A stretch of 64,000 nucleotides of DNA from Cololabis saira (lineage: Eukaryota > Chordata > Actinopteri > Beloniformes > Belonidae): NCBI RefSeq assembly GCF_033807715.1, contig NC_084590.1, positions 5,280,827-5,344,826 of the forward strand, written 5' to 3'. The notes under the pieces are model-generated. The model made no database searches and was not told the DNA's origin. It saw only the letters and a program-made list of their open reading frames with translations. The translations under genes were made by a program, and so were the position numbers. Shown here in pieces: positions 1-12,289 of the stretch; within the stretch, counting starts at the first letter, position 1; the number at the start of each line of letters is the position of its first letter.

Positions 1-150
1 ACCATGTAAACACCTATTTCCAAATGAAAATGGTAATTCCGAATTAAACTTAATTCTGAAGTAAGTGGCTGGTTTATTCTGATTTTAAATCCCAATAGAA
101 AAAAAAAGAATCTGAATAGAATAATTCTGTGATCATGTAAACACTCACGG
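1..150. repeat. AT-rich interspersed repeat remnant
   Basis: AT-rich sequence with AATTCCGAATTAA and TTAATTCTGA motifs. Similar motifs recur in opposite orientation at about 1,525-1,580, beside a CATGTAA motif. The two pieces could be the split ends of one TIR-type element that was later invaded by the elements lying between them. This is inferred; no family name can be assigned. Confidence 0.35.
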
Positions 151-691
151 TGCGTCTGAAATGCCATACTAAAAAGTATATACTAAAAAGTATACTTAAG
201 TTCGTTACACTTTTGAGTAAATATCAGTAGTGTGCATTAATTCGGACGTACTATTAAGAGCGCACACGTCACTTCCTGCCGTTGGGAGGGGGAGTTGTTA
301 CCATGGTAACCTGTCACAGCAGCAGTAGCAGTTGTTACCATGGTAACCTGTCACAGCAGCGGTAGCAGCTCCTCTCTTTCCAATTTATTCTGGCCCCAAC
401 AAGATGACATTATATAATATTATTATATACGAATATTATAATATTAATATTATATAACAATATTATTATACTTAATATTATACTTATGACATATACGTAT
501 CACTTAGCAACCAAACACCGCTGCATTGCATTGTGGGAAGTTTCTGCTCGGCTAGTGTCCATCAATCCACACTAATACATTCATCCAGAATGAGTATGGA
601 TAGAACATACTATTGAGTACGTTCTAATGTTTCGGACGCACTAAAAAATCTTGCATACTCATTAGGGTGGAAGTGTGGGATTTCGGACGCA
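151..691. mobile_element. Non-autonomous DNA transposon with terminal inverted repeats
   Basis: The left end (151-170, TGCGTCTGAAATGCCATACT) and the reverse complement of the right end (672-691, TGCGTCCGAAATCCCACACT) match at 16 of 20 positions, so this is a TIR element of about 540 bp. There is no transposase frame. Inside are a doubled 37-bp unit (294-367) and an AT palindrome-rich stretch (about 408-490). CGGACG motifs recur near both ends, as subterminal repeats do in hAT-like elements. I could not define a clean target-site duplication, so the superfamily is unassigned. Confidence 0.6.
294..367. repeat. Tandemly doubled 37-bp unit with perfect X-box palindromes
   Basis: Two adjacent 37-bp copies (294-330 and 331-367) differ at one base. 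Each contains the perfect 14-bp palindrome GTTACCATGGTAAC (297-310 and 334-347). This fits the X-box consensus bound by RFX transcription factors (GTNRCC, 0-3 nt, RGYAAC). The duplication and palindromes are seen directly; RFX binding is inference. Confidence 0.7.
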
Positions 692-804
692 GCCTCATTC
701 CTCTTTAAATTAATCCCGGTCTTTCTTTCTGCTCGTTCCCTCGCCCGTCTGTCTCCATGACGCTTATATTCCACGCTGGGCTGGTTTTCCAAACAAAGTT
801 TCAA

Positions 805-1500
805 GATGGGGGGGGGACACAGGCCAGAACGCAGCTCCCGAGGCTCCGGCCTGCAAACCTGCACAAAAGAGAAAAAAAGGGGGGCCGGCACAAAAAACTA
901 CAGGAACGATGGACAAAAATGATAGCTATGAGATACTTATAATAAATAAAAAATGGTAATGGAGAAGAGAGGAAGGGAAAAGGAGAGGAGAAGAAGGGTG
1001 AGAGGCACCGCCCAGTGGATCATGTCGGTGCCCCCCTGCAGCATAAGCCTATACCAGCATATCTACCGCAAAGCTATATTTGAGACTAACTATTATAGTT
1101 TTGTTCTATAGCTGAAACTATGACTACTGACTCTAACACACTACAGTTTACACTACCTAGAGATTTACCAACACCAGCTAGAGGTTTAGTAAACACTAAC
1201 TATAGGCTTTACTAAACAGAAAGGTTTTAAGTTTAGTTTTAAAGGTGGAGGTGGTGTCAGCCTCCTTAACCCAGATTGGAAGTTGGTTCCATAGTAGTGG
1301 TGCCTGATAGCACAACGCCCACCCTCCAAATCTACATTTGGATACTCTAGGAACTACGAGTAAACCTGCACTCTGAGAACGGAGAGCTCTGCCAGGAACA
1401 TAAGGCACTATCAGGTCTTGCAAATAATGCGGAGCTAAGCCGTTTTGGGTTTTATATGCAAGTAATAAAATTTTAAATTGGATTCTGAATTTTACAGGTA
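805..1500 (-). pseudogene. L2-type LINE, 3' end only (C-terminus of ORF2 plus 3' UTR)
   Basis: Read on the minus strand, about 1,500 down to 1,196 encodes the last 100 or so residues of the same ORF2 protein that is open at 45,538-48,231 (shared pieces: NGLAPHYLQDLIVPYVP, SQSAGLLVVPRVSKCRFGG, STFKTKLKTFLFSKAYS). A few residues differ (for example T for A before QNG). The 3' UTR continues to about 805, with an unrelated A-rich stretch around 905-1,130. The 5' end is truncated at about 1,500, as is usual for LINE insertions. It carries no reverse transcriptase motifs and cannot be active. Confidence 0.85.
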
Positions 1501-1594
1501 GTATTTCCATATAAACTCAAAGGAAAATAGTTTAATTCGGAATTATTTAATTTGGAATAATTAATTCTGAATTAAAAAACATCATGTAACCGTG

Positions 1595-2377
<783 letters not shown>

Positions 2378-3604
2378 CCGCGCCGCTGCAGCCGTCGGCC
2401 GCCCCGCTCCCTCCTCCGGGCCGAGCACAAGCACACACATCTAACAGGAAATGCACATCATATGTGTAATTGTGTTGTTTTTTTTCCTCTTCTCAAGTCC
2501 GGCTCTCCGTCCAGTCAGTGCTGGGGTTTTATTTCTGGGACTGGATTGTGAAGACTGACATTATTTCTCATTTTCTCATTTATTTCTCATTTCTCATTGG
2601 TTTTAGTTGGTCTAATTTAAGGACAAAATCCTCTCACAATTAAAAGGTATTTTCATGTACACCCTTTATTTTTATGAATGTCAGGGGGAGACACCAGAGG
2701 CCAAATGCATAAAAGTGTTTAACAACAGAAACCCTTTTAAATGTACAAAGCTGCACCTACATGTGGTTTTCTTTTACAAATCTGAATCCTATCACACAAA
2801 CCCTTTTTAACCATGAGTGGATGTGAACGCTGCCGTGTGCCGTGTTCACTGTATATAAAAGGATTAGCGTGCACCTATACCAAATAAACATGATAATGAG
2901 AGCAACACAGAGGAAGGGGGGAGCCATTTTTACTAAACATGACATGGAGACGCTCATTACATTAAGAATAAGGGGGAAAAAATTATTCACCGTCTGAATT
3001 CTCCAGTCAGACACTGAAAACAAATGCCTAAATGGAATAAAGCAAACAAGTGTGTAATCTGGGAGCAGAGCAGCCTGCAGAGATACAAAAGGAACACTTG
3101 TGCTGCGGCCGGGAGGCCAGGAGGATCCTGAGGAGCCGGCTCAGACGGAAGGACAGCGTCAGGCTCCCTCCTTATCTCCCACATCAGCAGCAGTCTGATC
3201 AGCGAGACGTCCAGCTTCCCAGAGACGAGCGAGGAGACGCGGCTGCACCTCGGGTCCACCGGGCTATAAACAAACTCTGGAAATATATAACGCAGCAGCA
3301 GCCAGAAAAACCAGAGGGGGATCTAAATATTCACCCTCTCCTCAAAGTGTTCGCCAGCTCTTCCAACACTGCAGTTATTTTTAGCACACAGTTCATACCA
3401 GTAAATTATAAAAATCTAAATTAACCTAAATCACTATTATTGTATTCTACTTAACTGTTTTGTTTCATTTTTAAAGTCGAATGCTTTTTTTTTTCCTGTT
3501 TATGCTTCAGAATGTTGTGAAGATCATGTGAGTGTGTTCACGTCCTCTCTGCACACCAGTGTGTTTAGGGAGAGATGTCCAGACCTGTCTCGCCTGTGTC
3601 CATC

Positions 3605-4170
<566 letters not shown>

Positions 4171-4375
4171 TATTATATGTATAGATCATATATTATATCA
4201 TATATTATATATGCATCTGGCCTCTGGACACGTGTGTGGGGACGGTTCAGCTGAAGTGAAGGTGTGATGGAGGTGAGGAGGGTTTAACCTGGGTGTCCCC
4301 TGCTCCTTCCTCTGTTGCTACATCAGCAGCCGCTCCACCGCCGTCCAGACCTCGCTGCAGCCGACGGGCCGTTCC

Positions 4376-4472
4376 CCTGCCTCCCCCGGCCTCCCCTAGC
4401 CTCCCCTGATCTCCCCCGGCCTCCCCCGGTCTCCCCTAGCCTCCCCTGTCTCCCCCTGATCTCCCCTGGCCG
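4376..4472 (+). repeat. CCTCCCC-rich minisatellite
   Basis: Imperfect copies of CCTCCCC(GG/TA/TG) and TCTCCCC run for about 95 bp. An AGGTGTGA T-box half-site lies just upstream at 4,260-4,267, which is the expected binding motif of Tbx2-family proteins, but a single 8-mer is weak evidence. Confidence 0.7.
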
Positions 4473-4609
4473 CCATCGTCCTCTGCGCGTGTTTGAACTT
4501 TTACGGTGTGCCTATTGTCTGAATGAGCCATAAGAAAGGGAGCGCTGGCGGAGGAAAAGATGTTTATTCCAGTCAGTGATGTGTAGCAGCTCCCTCTTTC
4601 TTCCCTGCG

Positions 4610-4729
<120 letters not shown>

Positions 4730-4740
4730 GCTGCTCTCTC

Positions 4741-4925
4741 ATGGCATGTTGCTAAATGTTTTTGATTGAATTTGCTTCTTTCATGCCTTTGATTTTCACG
4801 TAATTACATTTGACAAAAGAAACAGTAATGAGATGACACAATTACAACATTGCAAAGGTAATTTAGATGTTTACAGAGTAATTGAGACATGTTTCTGAAA
4901 TCATTTAGATATGTTCCCCCAACTC
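4741..4925. promoter_or_regulatory. Candidate cis-regulatory element rich in homeodomain-type cores
   Basis: Unique, AT-rich but non-repetitive DNA with a cluster of TAAT/ATTA cores (TAATTA 4,801-4,806; ACAATTAC near 4,848; GGTAATTTAG near 4,858; GTAATTGAG near 4,878) and TTTGAT-type TCF-like cores. Its position between bcas3 and tbx2 is where Tbx2 enhancers would be expected. This is inference from motif content; conservation could not be tested. Confidence 0.25.
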
Positions 4926-6590
4926 AGCCTTTCCTCGTTGTAAATCTTAATTGTGCAGAGTAGCGGAGGCTTCCGCAGCCGTCCGCCTGCATCTCACATG
5001 TTTTGCAGCTTTTTAACCAAAACTCTGCACGGCCTCCCGTTGGAGATCGGCCGACTTTTAGGACGCGCTGGTTCTGCCGTTTAGCAAAGATTGGCCGTAA
5101 CCTCCGACTCCTCCTCCGACACACTTGGCCGGTGGGTTGCAGGGTGTTAGAATAAGAGTGTGTGTGTGTTTGGGGTGTGTGTGTGTGTTTGGGGGTGTTG
5201 TGGCTCGCAGGGCCACATGTCTGGGCCTTGTGAGCCCCGTCTGCATGTCCTGCCGTCCCGTCCGGACCAACACAGACGGGCATGAATCCACTAATTCAGA
5301 GCAAATGCTTGTTGTTGATGGATAGATTAGATTTGTTAAGATACTGACTTCTTTTCCCAGCACTCATGCAAGCACAAGCATAATAAAAGTTGAGGAAACG
5401 AAGCCGTGTGTCTCTCCTTCCCTTCTGTTTTCACTGGGATTGCTGGGAACGAGCAGCTCAGCCTCCGACCACGGCGGTGACCATCAGCACACAGCAAGGC
5501 TGCTAATTAGTACCATACTTTTAACAGGCAGTAAAGTGTTGTTAAAGGGACTTTTTACGGCCCACTCTGGCTCTTTGTTCTGAGGGAGTCAAGAAAAAAA
5601 CCAGTGAAAATCATGTTTGTTGCTCTGATAATCAGCTCAGCTTCAAATCCCAACACTCTGGTTTACAGATTTTTAAAAAGTGAAGTTAAATATAGGATTA
5701 AATACGTTGTAAATAAAAACACATGCAGGGTTTTTGTGTATTTTATGTTATCTGTGTGTGCATACAAGAGAAAGAAGAGTGTCATCCAGCCACGGCGTGA
5801 GCAGAAACAACGGTTGAGCCTCATTGTTGTGCAGAAAGAGAAACTGCACTTTTCAGTCAACAGGTGGTTTTTATTTCAGCAGAGTCTCACAAATGCTTTA
5901 CACTTTAAATGCAAAATAATACATTGTCACCATGAGGGACACTATACACACCTTTATAATACAAATAATATAGAATATCTAGCACACAATGAAGAATAAA
6001 ATAGAATAAAGCTTTTCAAAATGAGTGTTGGTTTGATCATCCGGAGGATGCCCAATGTTTGCAGAAATACCTTTTTTTCCTGAACTTTAAAGCCGAACGG
6101 CAGTGTTTTTTAGCATTCTCTCATAAACCTGTGTGTCCTGTTAGAGTCATTGAGTGGAGGAGTAAATCTCTGCTGGCTTTCAAGCCCCCCCCCCCCCCCC
6201 CCCCCCCGAGTCAGAATCAGGTCCCTGAAACGGAGCTAAACTGGAGCGGACTTCAAAGTGCTGCAGGTTTCTGACAGCTGACCTCCTGCTGGCTGCTTGA
6301 AGGGTGAACCTTCAGCAGGAGGACAAACACTCCTCCATCAGGGGGATTAACAGGAGCTGCTGCAGCAGCTACTCCTGAGCTCAGGCCTCGTGTCTCACCT
6401 GGACATTTAAAGCAGGACTGGTGGAGGACGACGTGCACGGAGATAACGGCCCGCTGTTGCAGTAACGGTGAGCAGAGCGGCTGCAGGGACAGCAACTTTC
6501 CCCGGGGCTGCAGGGCCCGGCTCTTTATCTAGACATCATCATTGTACTTGCTTGTGTTTCTCTTCACAGGGCACAAGTCTTTCGCCTTTT
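4926..6590. other. Intergenic, no gene recognised
   Basis: Unique sequence with short GTGTGT stretches (about 5,157-5,190) and a run of 23 C residues at 6,185-6,207. No frame here shows protein-family features; the open frames are short and lack splice or motif support. Confidence 0.6.
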
Positions 6591-7185
6591 ACTAAAGACT
6601 TTAGTTTAGTTTATTGTTTTGCACAGTTTTAAAGGTATACAAGAAAATATCAAAGATAAATACTATACGGTGCAGGAAGAGGCAAAAAAAAACCCAATGG
6701 GCTTATTTGAAGCCACTGAAGTTATTAAAATTTCACATGTTATAACGAACACAAGATTAACATACAAAAACAAAAAGTATAACTACACAAAAGTGATGGC
6801 AAACTAATAATGCAATATATAGATAATAATAAAATAAATAAAATAAAATAACAAAAATAAGTGTGTGAGTGTGTATGGGATATTGTTTTTACAACTTCTA
6901 ATGACTCTTGAGCAAATAAGACTAATGGTAGAAATGATCATGTCACTATGAGTGAAACAAAAAAAACATGGATACATGTAAAACATTACATTGGGAAAAC
7001 AGTTACAAAACAGCAGTCAAGTTCCTTCAAACGTCTTTTATAACATTTCAAAGAGGAAGAGTCTTTGCCAGGTGGGAAAAATCACTCCACAATTTAGTCC
7101 CTAAATCTCATCGAAAATTGACGTCTGCAAGTGAGAAATGTATCCATTGTTTCCGATTTAATGACTACTACATTGAATAATTTCC
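6590..7185. mobile_element. AT-rich probable retroelement remnant, unidentified
   Basis: An A-rich stretch with AATAAAATAAAT short tandem repeats (6,825-6,855) and degenerate frames on both strands. The composition differs from the flanks and resembles an old LINE fragment, but no reverse transcriptase motif is visible. Low-confidence placement. Confidence 0.25.
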
Positions 7186-7189
7186 CATA

Positions 7190-7735
7190 ACCCCCCAAAG
7201 CAACCGCTGTTCTATCGATTTCTGCTGCTTCGTCGAGAAATGCTCCCGCCGCATAAACCGACTAAAGCGTCTATCTATCGATTTATGCTACCCTATCAAA
7301 AATGGCTACCTAATTGTTTTCTACCTTTGTAGAGCTACAATTTTACTGTTTTACTCCCTAAGCGCACGTCCTTTCAATCAACTCACTGTCACTGCAGCAT
7401 GAATCTCAGCATATTTAGACTCCCCAATTTATCCATTTTTAAATCAATATTTCAGGGGTCGCATCATTTGAAGGTCCAGTAACATCCTATCAAATAATGC
7501 TCCCGTCACTTAATGCATTCAGGGCACGGGAAGCATCTAAAATGATCTCTGCTGGCCTGATACTGCGCCGCAAAATATCTAAAAACATCTCTGGCTTGTA
7601 TACATATAAATATATCTTATATATCTGAAGGGATGCATAAAATGATACAGTGCGCATGCGCAGAAGCACAAAGTAGCAGATCTGGACGGGTAGCATGGAT
7701 CGACAGAACACCGGCAGACAGATCTGGGTGGTTTA
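7190..7735. repeat. Repeat region containing fragments of family A
   Basis: 7,309-7,360 carries the TTTTCTACCTTTGTAGAGCT segment also found at 31,445-31,490. 7,655-7,700 carries the CATGCGCAGAA-CACAAAGTAGCA segment also found at about 32,360 and, inverted, at about 1,720. ATCGATTT motifs recur at 7,215 and 7,278. No coding sequence. Confidence 0.45.
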
Positions 7736-8486
7736 TTAGATATTAATCATCGAACATTCATCTCATTTTTGCTTTGCCAATGTTTTGCTGTCAACAATCT
7801 CCGTTTAAACAAGCACGGATTTCTTTTTATTGTGGCCCTTTCTTTCTGCAGCTGACTACACCGTGACACGCCTCACTGTGGATTCATTTATCACTAAATC
7901 TCGTTTCTGAGGCCCTGAAACAAATATTGTGTAATGCAACACATAGGCATGATGCCACCCTGCTGTGCAGCTCTGTGTATTATTTACCTGCTGGTTGCAG
8001 GAGCTGATACTTCATATCCAGCAGCTCGCAGATTCCTCTGGAACAAACGTGACGGTGTTGAGTTCAGCAGCAACAAAACACGCGCACCAGCAGGGGTTTT
8101 ACTGCAGGAAAACTACCGGGCCTGCAGTACATGGAAACATGCCTGCAAACATAATACATATACACCAATCCGCACAAGATGCATGTTATTAGGCTGTTTC
8201 TGTTTCTGGGAGGATGTGGAAAAAGTTCAACGATGTTTTTTTTTTTTCAAATGTAAGAACAATGAAAATTGCAGAGCGAAAACGCGAGTGTGTGCGGTAT
8301 TCACCTGGGAGGATTCTGCCCAGCGCTGTGTGCCCCGTGGGGAGGGCGACTGGAACACATGGGGGGGGCAAAAAAATTATTAAGTTAAAACAAGAAAAAC
8401 CTGAAGACATTCCCCGAAACAAACCAGCTCCTAAAGTTCAGTCGGGCCGAGTCTCTGCAGGTGAGTTCAGACAGAGAGGTGATACC
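7736..8486. other. Intergenic, no gene recognised
   Basis: No recognised features. Two open frames start here and run into the minisatellite that follows; they stay open only because that repeat lacks stops and are not considered genes. Confidence 0.55.
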
Positions 8487-8872
8487 TGGAGGAGCAGGTA
8501 CCTGGAGGAGCAGGTACCTGGAGGAGCTGGTACCTGGAGGAGCTGGTCCTACATGGAGGAGCTGGTCTTACCTGGAGGAGCAGGTACCTGGAGGAGCTGG
8601 TCTTACCTGGAGGAGCAGGTACCTGGAGGAGCTGGTCTTACCTGGAGGAGCAGGTCCTACATGGAGGAGCAGGTCTTACCTGGAGGAGCAGGTACCTGGA
8701 GGAGCTGGTCTTACATGGAGGAGCAGGTCCTACATGGAGGAGCAGGTACCTGGAGGAGCAGGTCCTACCTGGAGGAGCAGGTACCTGGAGGAGCAGGTCC
8801 TACATGGAGGAGCAGTTACCTGGAGGAGCAGGTCTTACCTGGAGGAGCAGGTCTTACCTGGAGGCAGAGGTG
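8487..8872 (+). repeat. 15/18-bp minisatellite (CCTGGAGGAGCAGGTA type)
   Basis: More than twenty copies of a CCTGGAGGAGC(A/T)GGT core followed by A, CTTA or CCTACA spacers, giving 15- and 18-bp units. Both lengths are multiples of three, so two frames stay open and translate as a WRSR-YLEEQVPGGAG-type repeat. Two more units lie at 9,389-9,420, on the far side of the inverted repeat at 8,881-9,386. Confidence 0.92.
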
Positions 8873-8880
8873 GATAATCC

Positions 8881-9386
8881 AGGTGTATAATCCAGGTGCC
8901 ATAAAGTAAAAATCCTGTCAATCAGTTGTTCCAACCATCACTGAACCAGCTCCTCTGCAGGTAGATGGTTGTTAGTGAAAACACCTGTTCTAAATGTACA
9001 GGCTGATACAGAAATATGGCAGCGTTTTTTCTTTATGGCACCTGGATTATAGTGTAGGGTGTAAAAGGGTGTAAAAACCATTAAAGCACATTCCATGGAA
9101 TGTGCTTTAATGTTTTTTTTTTTTACAAAATCAAACATAGTTTTGAATCAATCTTAAATAAAGACCAATTTTGAAATGGTGTCAGTCTCAAAGCACCATT
9201 AGTCAAATAGTTTTCTTTACATTAAGATGATATTTGCTCATTAAAACATATACCTGTGGACCATCCTGTACATTTAGAACAGGGATTTTCACTAAAGACC
9301 ATTTACCTGCAGAGGAGCTGGTTTAGTGATGGTTGGAACAACTGATGGACAGGATTTTTACTTTCTGGCACCTGGATTATACACCT
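8881..9386. repeat. Inverted repeat: 122-bp arms, 262-bp spacer
   Basis: The left arm 8,881-9,002 and the reverse complement of the right arm 9,265-9,386 align over the full 122 bp with 8 mismatches and no gaps. The spacer contains a perfect 34-bp palindrome (9,079-9,112). Equal arm lengths without indels suggest a fold-back element or a fairly recent inverted duplication. Minisatellite units flank both sides. Confidence 0.93.
9079..9112. repeat. Perfect 34-bp palindrome
   Basis: CATTAAAGCACATTCCA is followed immediately by its own reverse complement, with no loop. Beyond one mismatch, A-runs and T-runs extend the pairing. It sits near the centre of the larger inverted repeat, giving a nested palindromic structure. 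Confidence 0.95.
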
Positions 9387-9569
9387 CTCCCTGGAGGAGC
9401 AGGTACTTGGAGGAGCAGGTCGGAGACTGCTGCTGCTGCTGGAGCTCCGACTCTGCAGGATCCTCAGTTCGTCTGCAGGGATTCAGTCAGCAGGGGTTGA
9501 GCTTCCTTGTGGACACACGTTCTCCACAAACTCTCCATCAGCTGCTGCGTTAAAAAGCGCACGTCTACA

Positions 9570-9965
9570 GCAAAGAAATCAAGCAAAAATCCACCTGGAA
9601 TCATTTCACACGTGGAAGTGCGTGTTCAATTAACTGGACCACATTAACTCACATTGGGGCGCAAAATCTGAAATCAATCATAATTGATACCTCTGCGTGT
9701 GTTGGAGCTACTGCCTCAACAGAGATAAATTAAGTCAACCTCCCTGCCAAAAAAAAAGAAGTTATTTTAGTTTAGTTCTTTCACCACGACGTGGCTTTGT
9801 ATTTGTTCCACTCTTTCCGTCGCATTTTTAATAATTTCTCTCCGGTTTAATTGCTTACAATGGCAGCTGCAGTCATCCAGTTTTTTTGACATTAAGATAA
9901 ATAAAAGGAGATTGAGAGCTGTCATTACTGGATGTGACTGTGTAAACATGAGGCGGCTGCAGGAG
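9570..9965. promoter_or_regulatory. Candidate cis-regulatory element
   Basis: Unique sequence with TCAATTAACT, AATCAATCATAATTGAT and TTTAATTGC homeodomain/PBX-type cores, plus CACGTGG and CAGCTG E-boxes. There are no repeats and no coding potential. Judged only from motif density and position in the bcas3-tbx2 intergenic region. Confidence 0.22.
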
Positions 9966-10011
9966 TGAAGGCGCAGGCCCCGCAGGTTGCAGGCGCGTCT
10001 CATGTGACTCG

Positions 10012-10092
10012 CTGCTGCCGCCGCTGCAGCTCCTGCAGCTCTGCAGCTCCTGCAGCTCTGCAGCTCTGCAGGTCTGCAGGTCTACTAACAGA
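10012..10092 (+). repeat. CTGCAG-rich short repeat
   Basis: GCAGCTC(C)T and GCAGGTCT octamers in tandem; CTGCAG palindromes recur every 8-12 bp. Same motif family as the larger array at 14,113-14,382. Confidence 0.85.
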
Positions 10093-10832
10093 TCTGCAGC
10101 CGCTCCACATATCAGCAGGAGCACAACACGTTCTTTTGCATGATTAAAAAACAATGCATATCGACTTACTAATAGAGGATTCATTCATGTTCGCACTGAA
10201 GCAGAAGCCGGTGAGCGAATGTTCTCTGATTCAGAGCTTGGAGACATGTTAAGATCATGCTGGTTTGAAAAGTGTCTCTTAAACCAAAAACAAGTACAGA
10301 CACGAAAATCCGTTTTAAATTTGCTTCACATTGTTGTTGTCCGCAGAAACAGAGTTTAAAAGTTTCAGAAGAGAAAAAACTGGAAGGATTCGATACAATT
10401 AATTTATAGTAGATGTTGCAAATAAATGGAAAACCCTATTTCAGAATGAATGAACCAGAATATTTTTGAATGAAATCAACCGTAAGGATCTTTTTTTTTT
10501 TCCAAAGGCCTTTTAATTAACTTGTTTATTTTATTTCCTGTCTGCCATTGTCGGTGTCGAGAGTTTGGTCTCAGAATATCAAAGGTATCCGAAAAGTTAA
10601 GAAAGGGCAAATGCATCAAATATAAATGTGATTTGTGAAAGAGATTACATGACATTAAATTAGTTTTATTTTATTTTAAATGTGAAGCACGTTGAAAAAA
10701 TCAAAGACAGTCTCGCACATAAGCATCCGCCCTGATGACTCTGTTTATTATGGTGATTTAATAAGTGGCCTAGCAAAGATTGCTGGAGCATTGTTGTGCT
10801 CAGATCGACACACGGCGACGGTGACCCTGCTG

Positions 10833-10833
<1 letters not shown>
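10093..10833. other. Intergenic; possible conserved stretch near its right end
   Basis: No gene recognised. 10,690-10,830 is unique and non-repetitive, with GCCCTGATGACTCTG and TTTATTATGGTGATTTAAT motifs (AP-1-like and homeodomain-like), and could be regulatory. No other feature is supported. Confidence 0.35.

Positions 10834-10923
<90 letters not shown>
10834..10923 (+). repeat. (CA)n microsatellite
   Basis: About 90 bp of uninterrupted CA dinucleotides. Confidence 0.98.
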
Positions 10924-10924
<1 letters not shown>

Positions 10925-11002
10925 TTAAACACACTTAAACATTTCCTCACACACACTTCTGATCCATCACAGACTCTTCACCTGCTCTGGCGCATTCAGA
11001 TG

Positions 11003-11044
11003 ATAATGATAATAATAATAATAATAATTAATATTAATATTATT

Positions 11045-11112
<68 letters not shown>
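11003..11112 (+). repeat. (ATA)n trinucleotide microsatellite
   Basis: About 105 bp of AAT/ATA repeats with a short TTATTATT inversion. It forms the tail of the LINE 3' end that follows on the minus strand. Confidence 0.95.
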
Positions 11113-11114
<2 letters not shown>

Positions 11115-11240
11115 CTTTATTGTCCACCGAGGTGGAAATTCATCTTTGGCTCACCAAGATACAAGCATATGCCAGACAAGACATGGGGCACAATAAGTGA
11201 GGATCACATCGTAGAAAAGATAAAACTGCGCTAAGAAGAA
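11105..11240 (-). mobile_element. LINE 3' end ending in an (ATT)n tail
   Basis: On the minus strand the sequence runs through CACCTCGGTGGACAATAAAG into an (ATT)n tail. That is the usual layout of a CR1/Rex-like LINE 3' terminus: short UTR, AATAAA-like signal, simple-repeat tail. No coding part is left. Confidence 0.6.
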
Positions 11241-11246
11241 AAACAT

Positions 11247-11259
11247 GTTTCATCATCAC

Positions 11260-11318
<59 letters not shown>
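11247..11318 (+). repeat. (CAT)n microsatellite
   Basis: About 70 bp of CAT/ATC trinucleotide repeats between two oppositely oriented LINE tails. Confidence 0.97.
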
Positions 11319-11320
<2 letters not shown>

Positions 11321-11339
11321 GCTGTGAACTTTCTTAACC

Positions 11340-11625
11340 AGTAAACTACCTCATAATGTGCAATATTCCTTCCATCCAGTCAAGTGCAATATTCTTCCAC
11401 TTATTCATGTACATTATCATTCTCTCATTCACTCATTTTTTTATAGTGTATATATATATATATATTTATTTTTCCTGTTTCCCATTTTGTTGTTTACAGT
11501 CTTGACTTGTTTAGTTTTTGCATGTGTGCACTGTGCACTTACGGAGCTGCTGCCTAATCTCATTGTACCAGTATAATGATAATAAAGGCTTTCTATTCTA
11601 TTCTATTCTATTCTATTGTATTCAT
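11340..11625 (+). mobile_element. LINE 3' end with (TTCTA)n tail
   Basis: ATTGTACCAGTATAATGATA is followed by ATAAAGGC and a (TTCTA)n tail (11,590-11,618). A similar tail, GTGACAATAAAGTATTCTA, occurs at 27,055-27,112, so two members of one 3'-end family are present. There is no reading frame. Confidence 0.6.
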
Positions 11626-11854
11626 CATCACCTCCACCATCATCACCGTCATGCTCTGTCCATCCCCGGCTGGATCGGCGTGTATCAAGGCGTTGGTATC
11701 ATTAAAGAGCTGGAAATTGATCCCAATGAGTTGATGTGCAGCCGACACGTCTCTGCAGACCCACACCTGATGAGACTCGCGTCCTGCGGCTGTGGGTGCG
11801 ACAGCCCGGTCCCTCCCAGCCAGGGCTCCCCCGGGTCCCCAGAGCGCCCCCCCT

Positions 11855-12003
11855 CCCCGGCCCTCACCTGTGTGCCGGCCACCCCGGCCCTGGCCCTCAC
11901 CTGCCTGCCGGCCACCCCGGCCCTGGCCCTCACCTGCCTGCCGGCCACCCCGGCCCCGGCCCTGGCCCTCACCTGCCTGCCGGCCACCCCGGCCCTGGCC
12001 CGG
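11855..12003 (+). repeat. 33-bp GC-rich minisatellite
   Basis: About four and a half copies of a unit with the core CACCTGCCTGCCGGCCACC followed by CCGGCCCTGGCCCT. One copy has an extra CCGGCC. All three plus-strand frames stay open, which explains the overlapping proline-rich open frames; none has other coding support. Confidence 0.93.
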
Positions 12004-12289
12004 GCTGCTGGGGCCGCAGGTACCGGTGTCTGCGCGGAGGGAGCCTGTGGTTGTCAGGAACTCTTATCCAGAGAAAATGTTTGTTTTACTGCAGAGCTGT
12101 TATGCCTGAGCTGTTAACCTGATCCCAGAAGAGCATCTTTTTCTACGTATTGTTCCAGATAATGTGAGGGCTGCGCGTGTGCGGTGCGTGTGTGCGCTCG
12201 GGTTTGGGGAGGAGATGAGAAAACAAGCAGCTTTTTTTCCACAACAGGGAACTGATATGTGTCTCAGCAGAGTGGGTTGTTGGAGGAGA

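Noticed and set aside
4260..4267. AGGTGTGA as a Tbx2 autoregulatory site
   Set aside because: An 8-mer is expected by chance about once per strand in this length; no paired or palindromic T-site is nearby.
4315..4400. Possible short terminal exon (CAG followed by SSRSTAVQTSLQPTGRSP and a stop)
   Set aside because: Pyrimidine tract plus AG looks like an acceptor, but the peptide matches no family I know and bcas3 already ends at 2,331.
8214..8909. 231-codon repetitive frame (YLEEQVPGGAG type)
   Set aside because: A 15/18-bp minisatellite with period divisible by three keeps two frames open. The non-repeat part has no recognised domain.
11518..12122. Overlapping proline/alanine-rich frames of up to 199 codons
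   Set aside because: Three frames are open over the same 33-bp GC-rich minisatellite, so openness has no coding meaning.
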